Source of the DNA: Paracoccaceae bacterium
GTDB taxonomy: Bacteria; Pseudomonadota; Alphaproteobacteria; Rhodobacterales; Rhodobacteraceae
NCBI GenBank assembly: GCA_029862205.1
Contig: JAOTXT010000033.1
Location: 1 to 45,041, forward strand
Direction: 5' to 3'
DNA length: 45,041 nt
Of the stretch, positions 1 through 7,293 are shown in pieces (position 1 is the stretch's first letter; every line of letters begins with the position of its first letter). Under the pieces are notes generated by a model. It saw nothing but the letters and a program-made list of their open reading frames with translations, did not search any database and was not told where the DNA came from. Made by a program: the position numbers and the translations under genes.

Positions 1-269
1 ACAAATCAGTGAACGGCGATCCCGAGAAAGGCAAGCCGATCTTCCAAAACGTCTGCGCCGCCTGCCACGGCTTCGACGGCAAGGCACTGGACTGGGGCGA
101 TCCGGGCGATCCCGGCTTCGTCGGGACCGAGGCGCAGGGCAACCCGTGGGAGACCCTGCACAAGATCAGGGCCGGCCATCCGGGCGTCGAAATGCCCGCC
201 CTGATGGCATTCCCGATCCAGGATCTCGTCGACCTGCTAAGCTACTCGCAGACTCTCCCAGCCAAATGA
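1..269 (+). CDS. c-type cytochrome, C-terminal part (5' end outside window)
   Basis: The reading frame is open from the first bases of the window, so the true start lies upstream; the GTG at 9 is probably internal. The visible 88 or so residues form one class I cytochrome c domain. A CAACH motif would bind haem covalently, and the Met in GVEMPAL is the likely distal ligand. The domain should carry electrons in the periplasm. A hairpin terminator follows at 299. The partner oxidoreductase cannot be named from this fragment. Confidence 0.85.
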   Translation, partial: KSVNGDPEKGKPIFQNVCAACHGFDGKALDWGDPGDPGFVGTEAQGNPWETLHKIRAGHPGVEMPALMAFPIQDLVDLLSYSQTLPAK

Positions 270-298
270 GGCTAAAGTCGTCGAAAGGATGAAGAAAG

Positions 299-334
299 GG
301 CCACGGGCTCCGGCCCGTGGCCGATTGATCTATT
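299..334 (+). terminator. terminator-like hairpin after the cytochrome c gene
   Basis: A perfect 9-bp stem (299-307 with 314-322) encloses a 6-nt loop. It is followed by an AT-rich stretch ending in TATTTT. It lies 30 bp after the cytochrome stop codon. Confidence 0.6.
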
Positions 335-438
335 TTCACGTCCGCTGCAAGAACTGAGTGCCTAAAGATCAGCGATCAGTTCTCTTCGCGCACTACGACA
401 AATTTGGGTCAAAAAGGGATGCTCCCAGATCGAAATGT

Positions 439-660
439 GAATGTCCGGTTTGTCCCGCACAGCCGACATCGGCGTGTCGAAAGATTTCGCCGTCGCAGCG
501 AATGCCCGCTCAGAGCCCAAACTGACAGATGCTGCACCGCGTATGAATGGCAGCAATCGGGTGACGACCCGACGTCCCTTTAGTAGTCTCTATGCGTATT
601 CCTGACCCGAAATGGACCTTCACATTCGTCATGGGAATCTCAGCTACGCGGGACAAACGT
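439..660. repeat. relic intergenic repeat, copy A
   Basis: The 465-bp gap between the cytochrome and DUF4198 genes has no convincing gene. It holds short words that recur exactly at 10.7-10.8 kb: GGTTTGTCCCGC (447-458), GTCCCGCACAGC (452-463) and GGCAGCAATCGGG (549-561). An inverted GCGGGACAAAC is at 648-658. The order of the words differs between the two places, which suggests decayed or rearranged copies of a dispersed noncoding repeat. Confidence 0.55.
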
Positions 661-734
661 TCGCTCCGAGTCAGAATTTGAGGATCTGGTTCAATGCCAA
701 AGATGTCCGCATGGGCCAAGTGCTTATGGTCTAG

Positions 735-1571
735 TCAGGGATGTTCGAACTTTGGCTTGAAGCTCTGCATTGTACCGAATGTCAGCGAAGCCCAGTGGCT
801 TTGCCAGACGACCGGCACATCGTCCACGGCTTCGAGTCGAACCGCGTTCAGAAGATACGACCTGCCCGGTATCGTCTGGATTTCCGCCGCGCCCGTGGAG
901 TCGGTTCTGATTGTCTTGCGTGAAACCTTCTCGCCGTCCGCCTCCAGAATCGTGATCTGGTGGTTCGCGACGCGAGAGCCCTGCCAGAGCAGCGTGACGG
1001 GGAGCCGGTCCAGGCCAGGCAGATAAGGGTTCTCGCCGACGACCATTTCGAAGGTTAAGCCCTGAGCGGTGTCGCGGTCCCCGGGCGTGACCGGACCCGA
1101 TTGAACGAGCGCTTTTGCGTAGCGCGTGTACCGTTCGGAGAAGCCTGTCTCGGGAAGGCCCCGGGACCGGTGAACCTCGGCGAAACTGTCTAGACCCTCT
1201 TCCGAGAGATACCGGCGGAATACGCTCCAATCGTCATAGGTCGCTCGGAAGGCGACCGTCTGGTGCGTGATCGTGTTCAATCCGTGCTCCGCGGCGACCC
1301 TGCTCAAGGCGGGCAGGTCGCCCTCGATTCCTGCGACAACGATCGCAGTCCTGTCGGCGGCCACGCTAAAGCGGGTAAAGTGGTTCGACAGATAAGGGTA
1401 GGGTTCGCCCCGCAGCATCTGCCCGACCATCAGGTCCGCCGAGATTGGTGTGCCAGGCTCGAACTGCCAGCGCTCGGGCTCGATCCAGAACTCGTGCGAT
1501 AAGGCCGCTAGCGGTTGGTGGAGCATCAGTAAAACGGCAATCAGCGGGATCTTGATCAACTTGCCCGGCAT
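735..1571 (-). CDS. DUF4198 family protein, putative periplasmic metal-uptake component
   Basis: The protein has 278 residues. An N-terminal signal peptide (hydrophobic residues about 4-24) is followed by SHEFWIEP, the usual start of mature DUF4198 proteins. Family members are associated with nickel or cobalt transport, but the substrate here is unknown. I chose the ATG at 1571 over an upstream in-frame TTG at 1601 because it begins right at the signal peptide and lies 36 nt from a promoter-like CGTA at 1610-1607. That promoter matches those of the sigma gene and the hupE operon, so the gene probably belongs to the same ECF regulon. A metal-handling role beside a copper enzyme is inferred. 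Confidence 0.8.
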   Translation of the reverse strand: MPGKLIKIPLIAVLLMLHQPLAALSHEFWIEPERWQFEPGTPISADLMVGQMLRGEPYPYLSNHFTRFSVAADRTAIVVAGIEGDLPALSRVAAEHGLNTITHQTVAFRATYDDWSVFRRYLSEEGLDSFAEVHRSRGLPETGFSERYTRYAKALVQSGPVTPGDRDTAQGLTFEMVVGENPYLPGLDRLPVTLLWQGSRVANHQITILEADGEKVSRKTIRTDSTGAAEIQTIPGRSYLLNAVRLEAVDDVPVVWQSHWASLTFGTMQSFKPKFEHP

Positions 1572-1606
1572 CGGACTCTCGCAGTTTTTTGAACATCGCA
1601 ATCCTC

Positions 1607-1632
1607 TACGTCCGCCAGCGCGCTGCGGATGC
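1607..1632 (-). promoter_or_regulatory. candidate ECF sigma promoter of the DUF4198 gene
   Basis: Read on the minus strand, GCATCC at 1632-1627 is followed by 16 nt and CGTA at 1610-1607. The same -35 and -10 words with the same spacing occur before hupE and before the sigma gene. The CGTA ends 36 nt from the chosen start codon in all three. Confidence 0.6.
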
Positions 1633-1786
1633 AGCGCAACCAGGAATCCGTGGCGAAAATCACGGCTGTGTGAGCGGGCATGTCCGATGCAACCAAACTG
1701 CCGGCGCCGCCGTCTTGCTCTGTATTCGCGGCTGCCGGATGCCTCCGGCCAGCCCCGGATTTGGACCTGACAGAAAGGAAGAAATC

Positions 1787-2056
1787 ATGAAGTCCATGAT
1801 CAAGACCACCGCTTCGGCCGTCGTGCTGACCATGCTGGCCGGTAGCAGCGCCGCGTTCGCCAAGGCCCATGACCAGGGTGTCGCTGACGGGACGCCGCTC
1901 GACTTTCCCGGCGGGACCGGCGCCTTCGTGCAGACGCTCGACAAGGGCATCTCCTCGCTGCAGAACAATGGCCAGCGCGGTGACACCGCCTCGGCCAATG
2001 GTGGCGACAACCGTGTCGAGCCGGTTGTCGGCAACGGCAACAACGAGCCCGACTGA
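1787..2056 (+). CDS. small secreted protein of unknown function
   Basis: The protein has 89 residues. It starts at an ATG preceded by AGAAAGGAAG, a good ribosome binding site. Residues 1-24 are a signal peptide ending in SAAFAKA. The mature part is short, polar and rich in Gly, Asn and Asp, and ends near GNGNNEPD. I recognise no domain. It lies divergent from the DUF4198 gene, and two hairpins including a strong terminator follow it. I see no GCATCCG-CGTA promoter before it, so sharing the local ECF regulon is not supported. Confidence 0.7.
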   Translation: MKSMIKTTASAVVLTMLAGSSAAFAKAHDQGVADGTPLDFPGGTGAFVQTLDKGISSLQNNGQRGDTASANGGDNRVEPVVGNGNNEPD

Positions 2057-2119
2057 GCAACCTTTGCCGCCGGGTGCAGCCCGGCGGCGCATCCAACCCC
2101 TTCCGACTCCCCCCAGGAA

Positions 2120-2149
2120 CCGGGCGCCCCAGGCGCCCGGTTTTCTTTT
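2120..2149 (+). terminator. rho-independent terminator
   Basis: A perfect 9-bp GC stem (2120-2128 with 2132-2140) with a 3-nt loop is followed by TTTTCTTTT. It ends the small secreted protein gene. A second 9-bp hairpin lacking a T run (2066-2074 with 2080-2088) lies between the stop codon and this terminator. Confidence 0.85.
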
Positions 2150-2152
2150 GCC

Positions 2153-4087
2153 TTAGCCAGGGTGATCGGTTGCAGGTCGTCCCGCAGCGGGATTTCGGGT
2201 GAAGAAGCCGTAGGGCCTGAGCGCCAAGCTCTGCCAGACCGTGGTCAGCACCGGCCAGTCCTCGGGCCGTGTCACGTGGCGGAAGCCGATCGTGTACCAG
2301 GCGACGAGGTCGTCTGTTTCCAACGCCTCGCCGTCGGCATAGGCCGGAAGGCCCGCGCCGCCGCGCGATTGGTTTGGGTAGGGGCCGGCCGCGTAGCGCT
2401 CGCCCGGGCGCCGCTTCGTAACCCAGAGGTTGGCGACCGAAAAGCCCGCGCGCCGCTGCGGCCAGTCGTTGGCGCTCAGGATCGAGACTGGGCCGAAGCC
2501 CTCGATCTCATAGCCGGGATGGTGGCCGAGTTCAGTCAAGGCGCCCGGGTTCTCGATCCGCCAAACCTCGCGGCCGGGCCGGGCGATCAATGCCGCTTCG
2601 GCCGTCAGGGGTTCCGGCACGATCTGCCAGAGGCTGCGCCGGTCGCTCGTGTCCGGCAAGGCCACCGGCTCGATCCGATGGCGGACGAAACGGTTCTGGG
2701 GCCCGTCCACATCCAGGTCCAGGCGCAGCGAGAAGAAGTGATCGTGATGGATCGCGACCAGTCCCGGCGCGACCGTGTTGCCGTGATCATGCCTGCCGCC
2801 ATGGGCATGGACGCCCTGGACGGCGTCGATCCCCGTGGCGCCGATATTGACACTGATGGTGCCGTCGAGCGACAGCACCCAGTCCAGCACATAGTCGTAA
2901 TGGGCGACGCTGGGGATCGCGCGCACCACCAGTTCGCTCGCCGGACGCCCCGCATGGGTTCCGCTGAACCCCTCGTAATGGCGCCAGAGCGGTGCGCCGG
3001 TGTCGCGTTCGAAGACGCAGATGACGCGGTCGCGCTGATAGGGCCGTCCGGCCGCGCCGGTGAGCGTCGCATCCAGGAAGAGCGCGCCCTCGGGGCAGTC
3101 GATCCCAGGCGCGAGCGGCGAGGCCAGGGTGCCGAGGCCGAACTCGCCCGCATCCAGATAGGTGCGGAACGACCAAGAGGGCGCGTCGTCCATATAGGGC
3201 ACGAAAACCTCGGAGACATGGCCCTGGTAGAGCACCATGCGCCGTCGGCCTTCCTCGATTCGCGAGAGCAAGGACAGGACCGGGCCAAAGCGCTGGTCGA
3301 AGCCGAGATGGAACGACCAGCCCTGCCAGGCGATCATCCGGCCCTGGGCAGTGAAGTTCCAGCCATCGGGCGCGTGGTTCCGGACCGGCCGCATGGGCGC
3401 GACCTCGATTGACTGCGGATCGAATTGGTGGGCGGCGGGACCGATGGGCGAGGCGCCCTCGTCGATCAAGTCGATCACCTCGCCCGCATCGATGTCGACC
3501 GTCGCGACCAGGCCCTCGATCGGGCGCGCATAGATGTTGGTGGCAGCACCCGCGACATCGTAGCAGGGCATCTTGAGCACCCGTCGGTTCTCCTCGTTCG
3601 GCCGGACGAAGTAGCCAGCCGAGAGGGACTCGCAGAAGATCTGATCGAACTCCTGATAGCCGCGAAGATTCATCGCCGCTTGCCAGCCCGGATCGGCCTT
3701 CACCACTTCCTGCGCGCGTGCCCATTCGTCGCTGCGGATCGCGGGTTGGGCACCCGGCACATGGGTCCAACTGTCGATCGCACCGCGAGCCAAATCGACC
3801 ACGACCTCGTAGGTCTCGCCGTCGATCCGAAGGATCGCGAGGGCGCGCCGCTCGACCGGGTCGCCGGGCTGCCACGCCAGAGTGGCGGCCTTGTCCGGCT
3901 CCGCCAGCGTCAAACCGGCCGCGCGGGTGGCGCGGTTGACCTTGCCGCTGGCGGCGATCAGTTGGATTGCCTGCTCGATCTCGGCAGCCGAGAGCGGATC
4001 CAGCGGATGCGGATCGGCCGCCTGGGCCTCGTGAGTCCAGACGGCCAATGCGAGGGTTGCGGCACAGATGCGCGCGTAAGCCCACAT
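2153..4087 (-). CDS. copper amine oxidase (primary-amine oxidase), exported
   Basis: The 644-residue protein should oxidise primary amines to aldehydes with release of ammonia and hydrogen peroxide, using copper and topaquinone (TPQ). A signal peptide ending HEAQA points to the periplasm. Visible landmarks are the catalytic-base region YLDAGEFG, the cofactor region HYDYV with Tyr397, the copper motif HHDHF and the C-terminal HVTRPEDWPV carrying the third His. The residue before the precursor tyrosine is His396, whereas the family consensus there is Asn. The start is set at ATG 4087 because AAGGAGAAAG lies just before it; an upstream TTG would include that ribosome site. It is 19 nt downstream of the hupE-like gene in one operon. 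Confidence 0.93.
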   Translation of the reverse strand: MWAYARICAATLALAVWTHEAQAADPHPLDPLSAAEIEQAIQLIAASGKVNRATRAAGLTLAEPDKAATLAWQPGDPVERRALAILRIDGETYEVVVDLARGAIDSWTHVPGAQPAIRSDEWARAQEVVKADPGWQAAMNLRGYQEFDQIFCESLSAGYFVRPNEENRRVLKMPCYDVAGAATNIYARPIEGLVATVDIDAGEVIDLIDEGASPIGPAAHQFDPQSIEVAPMRPVRNHAPDGWNFTAQGRMIAWQGWSFHLGFDQRFGPVLSLLSRIEEGRRRMVLYQGHVSEVFVPYMDDAPSWSFRTYLDAGEFGLGTLASPLAPGIDCPEGALFLDATLTGAAGRPYQRDRVICVFERDTGAPLWRHYEGFSGTHAGRPASELVVRAIPSVAHYDYVLDWVLSLDGTISVNIGATGIDAVQGVHAHGGRHDHGNTVAPGLVAIHHDHFFSLRLDLDVDGPQNRFVRHRIEPVALPDTSDRRSLWQIVPEPLTAEAALIARPGREVWRIENPGALTELGHHPGYEIEGFGPVSILSANDWPQRRAGFSVANLWVTKRRPGERYAAGPYPNQSRGGAGLPAYADGEALETDDLVAWYTIGFRHVTRPEDWPVLTTVWQSLALRPYGFFTRNPAAGRPATDHPG

Positions 4088-4106
4088 GGCTTTCTCCTTC
4101 AATGTG

Positions 4107-5273
4107 TCAGGCGATTCTCTCGAAAAACCAGACAGTTGCGACCAGTGCGACCAGTGCCGAGGCCGGCATCGTGATCGCCCGGCGATACCAGTGCCGGTGC
4201 CGGAACCACAGGCCCACGGCCAGGAAGCAGGCCCCGATCACCGAGAGCTGACCCAGCTCCACACCGATGTTGAAGCCGACCAGCGCCGGCAGGAATTGCG
4301 ATGTCGGCAGGCCGAACTCGGCCAGCACGCCGGCGAAGCCGAGCCCGTGCAGCAGCCCGAAGCCGAAGACGACGAAGGGGCGCCAGCGCTGCAGCCGGTC
4401 CGTGAACAGGTTCTCGACGGCGACGAAGACGATCGAGGCGGCAATGAGTGGCTCGACAATACTGGGCGAGATACGCACCACCCCGTAGATCCCAAGCGCC
4501 AGGGTGACCGAATGGGCCAGGGTGAAGCCGGTAATCTGCCACAGGAGCGGCCTCAGATGAGGGCTCAGCAGGAACAGGCCTACGACGAACAGGATATGGT
4601 CCAGGCCCTTCGGCACGATATGCTCGAAGCCGATCGCGGTGTAGTTCGCCAGTGCCTCCCAGGCGCCCGCGCCCTGGCCACCGCGCAGAGCGATCGCGTC
4701 CGCCGCCTGCCCGGGACTCTGATAAGAAGCGAAGAAGGGGGCGCCCTCGCCTGCCTTCGTGATGCGGAGGACCGTGTCCCCCAGACGCTCGGGCGCGGCG
4801 AAGCGCATGCGCGCCGCCCCGTCTGGCACGGCTCCGGTCAGACGCAGGGTCGAGATGCGCGCTAGGTCCGTATCGCCGGCCGGCAGCACGGTGATGTCCG
4901 ATACCGCCAAGGCGGCCGGCGCTCCGTCGAAGGCAACCTGGAACCCGGCTGCGAAGGCCTCCGCCAGCGGCGCGAAGCGCGACTCGAGCGCCCGGGGCGT
5001 GAGGGCGCGCAGCGCGTCATATTCGGCAGCCTGCGGTGATTGGTCGGTATCCCCGTGCTCCGGCCCGATCTCGGCAAGATAGGCCTCGAGGTTCAGGGCG
5101 ACCTGCACCTCCAACGCGCCCGATTCCTCGATCGTCGCCGAGGCGATGGCGGGCCTGATCTCGTGAGCTCGCGCCGGCGCGACCACCAAAGAAGCGGCCA
5201 CGAGGCTGACGATGGTCAGGGCGAGGCCTGCCAGGGACAGACGAATGGCGTGGCTGTTATCGATGGTCTTCAT
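4107..5273 (-). CDS. HupE/UreJ family membrane protein
   Basis: The 388-residue protein has a signal peptide followed by an exported domain of about 170 residues beginning AHEIRP. After this come roughly six or seven membrane helices. The HupE/UreJ landmarks GFEHIVPKGLDHILFV, FTLAHSVTLAL and FGLLHGLGFAG are clear, with conserved His residues suited to metal binding. Relatives are predicted nickel or cobalt permeases. Because it is cotranscribed with a copper amine oxidase, copper delivery is possible, but that is inference. The start has GGGAGA upstream and lies 36 nt from the -10-like CGTA of the predicted ECF promoter. Confidence 0.85.
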   Translation of the reverse strand: MKTIDNSHAIRLSLAGLALTIVSLVAASLVVAPARAHEIRPAIASATIEESGALEVQVALNLEAYLAEIGPEHGDTDQSPQAAEYDALRALTPRALESRFAPLAEAFAAGFQVAFDGAPAALAVSDITVLPAGDTDLARISTLRLTGAVPDGAARMRFAAPERLGDTVLRITKAGEGAPFFASYQSPGQAADAIALRGGQGAGAWEALANYTAIGFEHIVPKGLDHILFVVGLFLLSPHLRPLLWQITGFTLAHSVTLALGIYGVVRISPSIVEPLIAASIVFVAVENLFTDRLQRWRPFVVFGFGLLHGLGFAGVLAEFGLPTSQFLPALVGFNIGVELGQLSVIGACFLAVGLWFRHRHWYRRAITMPASALVALVATVWFFERIA

Positions 5274-5308
5274 GGTGGTCTCCCGTCGTGGCCATTGATG
5301 AACATCCT

Positions 5309-5334
5309 TACGGGCGCCTGCCGCGAACGGATGC
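5309..5334 (-). promoter_or_regulatory. candidate ECF sigma promoter of the hupE-amine oxidase operon
   Basis: On the minus strand GCATCC (5334-5329), 16 nt and CGTA (5312-5309) match the sigma gene promoter candidate exactly in both boxes. The predicted leader is about 28 nt. A weaker plus-strand version, ACATCC (5302-5307), 16 nt and CGAA (5324-5327), overlaps it and could drive the divergent anti-sigma gene. Confidence 0.6.
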
Positions 5335-5375
5335 GGTCAGCCGATTGCAACCCGCAATGGCCGAGCGCCGTAGAG

Positions 5376-6008
5376 ATGGGCATGGACCGTGACCGCAGAT
5401 CTCCTTTGGACCGCCTTACGCGCCGCTTCGGGCGCGGCAGGACCGGTGCCGCGAATCGTGGTGACCCGGCGCATCTGCTCGCACCGCTGCTCGAGGCCCT
5501 GCCGCCGGCGCCGCCCCCGCCGGGCCTGCTTCTGCGGATCGAGGAGCAGATCCGTGCCGAGCGCCAGGTGCGTCAGCGACGGGCGCCCTATTTCCGCATG
5601 GCCGGATCGGCGATCCTCGGCGCGGGCGCTGCGGCCATGCTTCTCTTGGTGGTAGGCGACAGACCCGGCGACGTGCCGGTCCCGATCGGCGTCATCTCCA
5701 GCGAGGCTCCCGCAGCGATGCTGAGCCTCCGCGCGGTTTCCAACGGGCGCTACCTTCGTTTCGATCACTTCGGCCTGGATGCGGCGCCCGGCCGCGCGCA
5801 TGAGGTCTGGCTGTTACCCGATGGCTCCGGCCCTCCAAGCTCGCTCGGGCTTCTTGCGCCGAATGGCGACGTCACGGTTCTGCCGATCGCCAAGCCGATC
5901 GCGCCGGGCGATGTCCTCGCGATCAGCGACGAGATTTCCGGCGGTGCGCCGGGACCGGGGCCCGCGGGGCCGGTGATCCTGACCGCCCGGGTCCAACCGG
6001 CGAAGTAA
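5376..6008 (+). CDS. RskA-like anti-sigma factor
   Basis: The protein has about 210 residues. After a short cytoplasmic part with a Pro-rich linker (LPPAPPPPGLLLRIEEQI) comes one membrane helix at about residues 72-92. The C-terminal domain carries RAHEVWLLPDG and SLGLL, typical of the RskA C-terminal fold. It probably holds the downstream ECF sigma factor at the membrane until a periplasmic signal releases it. I see no Zn-binding HxxxCxxC motif. The start is uncertain: ATG 5376 or 5382 are likely, and upstream in-frame ATGs at 5298 and 5331 would overlap the promoter region. The anti-sigma gene precedes the sigma gene, the reverse of the common order. Confidence 0.78.
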   Translation: MGMDRDRRSPLDRLTRRFGRGRTGAANRGDPAHLLAPLLEALPPAPPPPGLLLRIEEQIRAERQVRQRRAPYFRMAGSAILGAGAAAMLLLVVGDRPGDVPVPIGVISSEAPAAMLSLRAVSNGRYLRFDHFGLDAAPGRAHEVWLLPDGSGPPSSLGLLAPNGDVTVLPIAKPIAPGDVLAISDEISGGAPGPGPAGPVILTARVQPAK

Positions 6009-6025
6009 ATTTTTTCGCCGCTCGT

Positions 6026-6051
6026 GCATCCGGAATTCGTTCGGCCCCGTA
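6026..6051 (+). promoter_or_regulatory. candidate autoregulated ECF promoter of the sigma gene
   Basis: GCATCC (6026-6031), 16 nt and CGTA (6048-6051) lie in the 78-bp gap after the anti-sigma gene. The boxes are identical to those before hupE, and the distance to the start codon (36 nt) is also identical. The pattern recalls the CCATCC/CCGAAT promoters described for mycobacterial SigK. Confidence 0.6.
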
Positions 6052-6086
6052 AATTCGGGTATACGAATGCAAGGGAAGGCAGCCTT

Positions 6087-6689
6087 GTGAGCATCGTGAC
6101 ACATCTGACGCCCTCATCAGAACGCGATCCGGGCCCCGCCGGTCGGCAGGCCGAGGCCGAACGCCGCCGCCGGATCGCGAAACTGATCGGCGCCTGCGGC
6201 GATGGTGACCGGGCGGCATTCCGTCAGCTCTACGAACTGAGTTCGCGCTTCGTCTTTGGAATCGTGATCGCCGTGCTTCGGGACCAGGAGAGCGCGGCGG
6301 AGATCGCTCAGGAGGTCTATGTGTCGATCTGGCAGCGTGCCGAATCGTTTGATGCAAAGAAAGGCAATCCGCTCGCCTGGATGGCGGCGATCGCCCGCAA
6401 CCGCGCCATCGACCGCTTGCGCGCCGACCGGGCGCGCGGCTTCGTGACCGTGACGGACGAACTGCCAGAACTGGCGAGCAACGACATGCCCGCCGGCCTG
6501 ATGGTCGAGGCGATGGCTCTGCGCCGCGCGTTGGACGATCTGCGCCCGGAATTCCGCCAGGCCCTGTTGCTGAGCTACTTCCAGGGGTATACCCACACGG
6601 AACTTGCCGGGGCTCTTGATGTGCCCGTAGGAACCGCTAAAAGCTGGGTCCGCCGAGGGCTTGCCGCGCTGAAGGAGGCACTGGAATGA
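6087..6689 (+). CDS. ECF-family RNA polymerase sigma factor, SigK/RpoE-like
   Basis: The 200-residue protein has sigma region 2 (about residues 35-105, with SAAEIAQEVYVSIWQ and RNRAIDRLRADR). Region 4 is at about residues 145-198, with LLLSYFQGYTHTELA and the helix-turn-helix PVGTAKSWVRRGL. It should direct polymerase to GCATCCG-N15-CGTA promoters. The start is a GTG with AAGGGAAGG six nt upstream; a longer in-frame start at 6024 would run through the promoter. It lies between a RskA-like gene and a cupin gene, and its last bases overlap the cupin start (ATGA). The stimulus is unknown; its predicted targets suggest metal or amine stress. Confidence 0.9.
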   Translation: MSIVTHLTPSSERDPGPAGRQAEAERRRRIAKLIGACGDGDRAAFRQLYELSSRFVFGIVIAVLRDQESAAEIAQEVYVSIWQRAESFDAKKGNPLAWMAAIARNRAIDRLRADRARGFVTVTDELPELASNDMPAGLMVEAMALRRALDDLRPEFRQALLLSYFQGYTHTELAGALDVPVGTAKSWVRRGLAALKEALE

Positions 6690-7219
6690 CCCGCAAAGGC
6701 ATGGACAAGGGCAAGGACGTGCTTGATTGGCTGGATCTCGCCAGCGGCGGCGAGACCGCGCCCGGGGACGAGCTTCCCGGCACCCGGCCCGACCTCGCCG
6801 AGACCTTCAGCGACGACCAGGCGGCACTTGCCGCACTTGCGGCGCTGGCGCCCGCGGCGGAGCCGCCGAAAAACCTGCTCTCGAAGATCGAAAAGCGGAT
6901 CGACAAGCTGCCGAAACGCAAGATCACGAACCTGCGCTCGGACGAGGGCGAGTGGGTCAAGCGCAAGGACAAGATCTGGCAGAAGATCCTGAACAAGGAT
7001 CCGGAGACCGGACGTGCGATCTACCTCCTGCGCTGCGCGCCCGGGGCGGTGATCCCGCCGCATCCGCATCCGCGCGAGGAGCATGTCTTCGTGATCGAGG
7101 GCAGCTTCACCATCGGCGACACGCTGATCCGCGCCGGCGATTACCACTATTCGAAAGCCAACACCCTGCACGGCACCATCCGGTCGGAAACCGGATGCCT
7201 GGTGCTGATCCACTGCTGA
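6686..7219 (+). CDS. ChrR-like cupin protein, putative second anti-sigma or sensor
   Basis: The protein has 177 residues. The C-terminal half is a cupin resembling the ChrR sensor domain. HPHPREEH and FVIEG supply likely metal ligands, and ANTLHGT supplies a further His. The N-terminal half lacks the HxxxCxxC zinc motif of ChrR-type anti-sigma domains. It does contain APAAEPPKNLLSKIEKRI, which resembles the linker of the RskA-like protein upstream. It is translationally coupled to the sigma gene by an ATGA overlap. A role in sensing for, or restraining, the sigma factor is inferred from this coupling. Confidence 0.75.
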   Translation: MTRKGMDKGKDVLDWLDLASGGETAPGDELPGTRPDLAETFSDDQAALAALAALAPAAEPPKNLLSKIEKRIDKLPKRKITNLRSDEGEWVKRKDKIWQKILNKDPETGRAIYLLRCAPGAVIPPHPHPREEHVFVIEGSFTIGDTLIRAGDYHYSKANTLHGTIRSETGCLVLIHC

Positions 7220-7293
7220 AACCGTTCTGCCGCACGATCCGTATTGCTGAGTAGTGAATATGGAGGGCGCCGGTCCGCGGCGCGCGGCTGATC

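Noticed and set aside
1736-1742. A fourth GCATCCG on the minus strand
   Set aside because: No CGTA follows at the 15-nt spacing and no gene start lies at a fitting distance.
2162-3412. 416-codon ORF antisense to the amine oxidase
   Set aside because: High-GC shadow frame; Arg/Asp/Gly-rich sequence with no family features, and the opposite strand is clearly coding.
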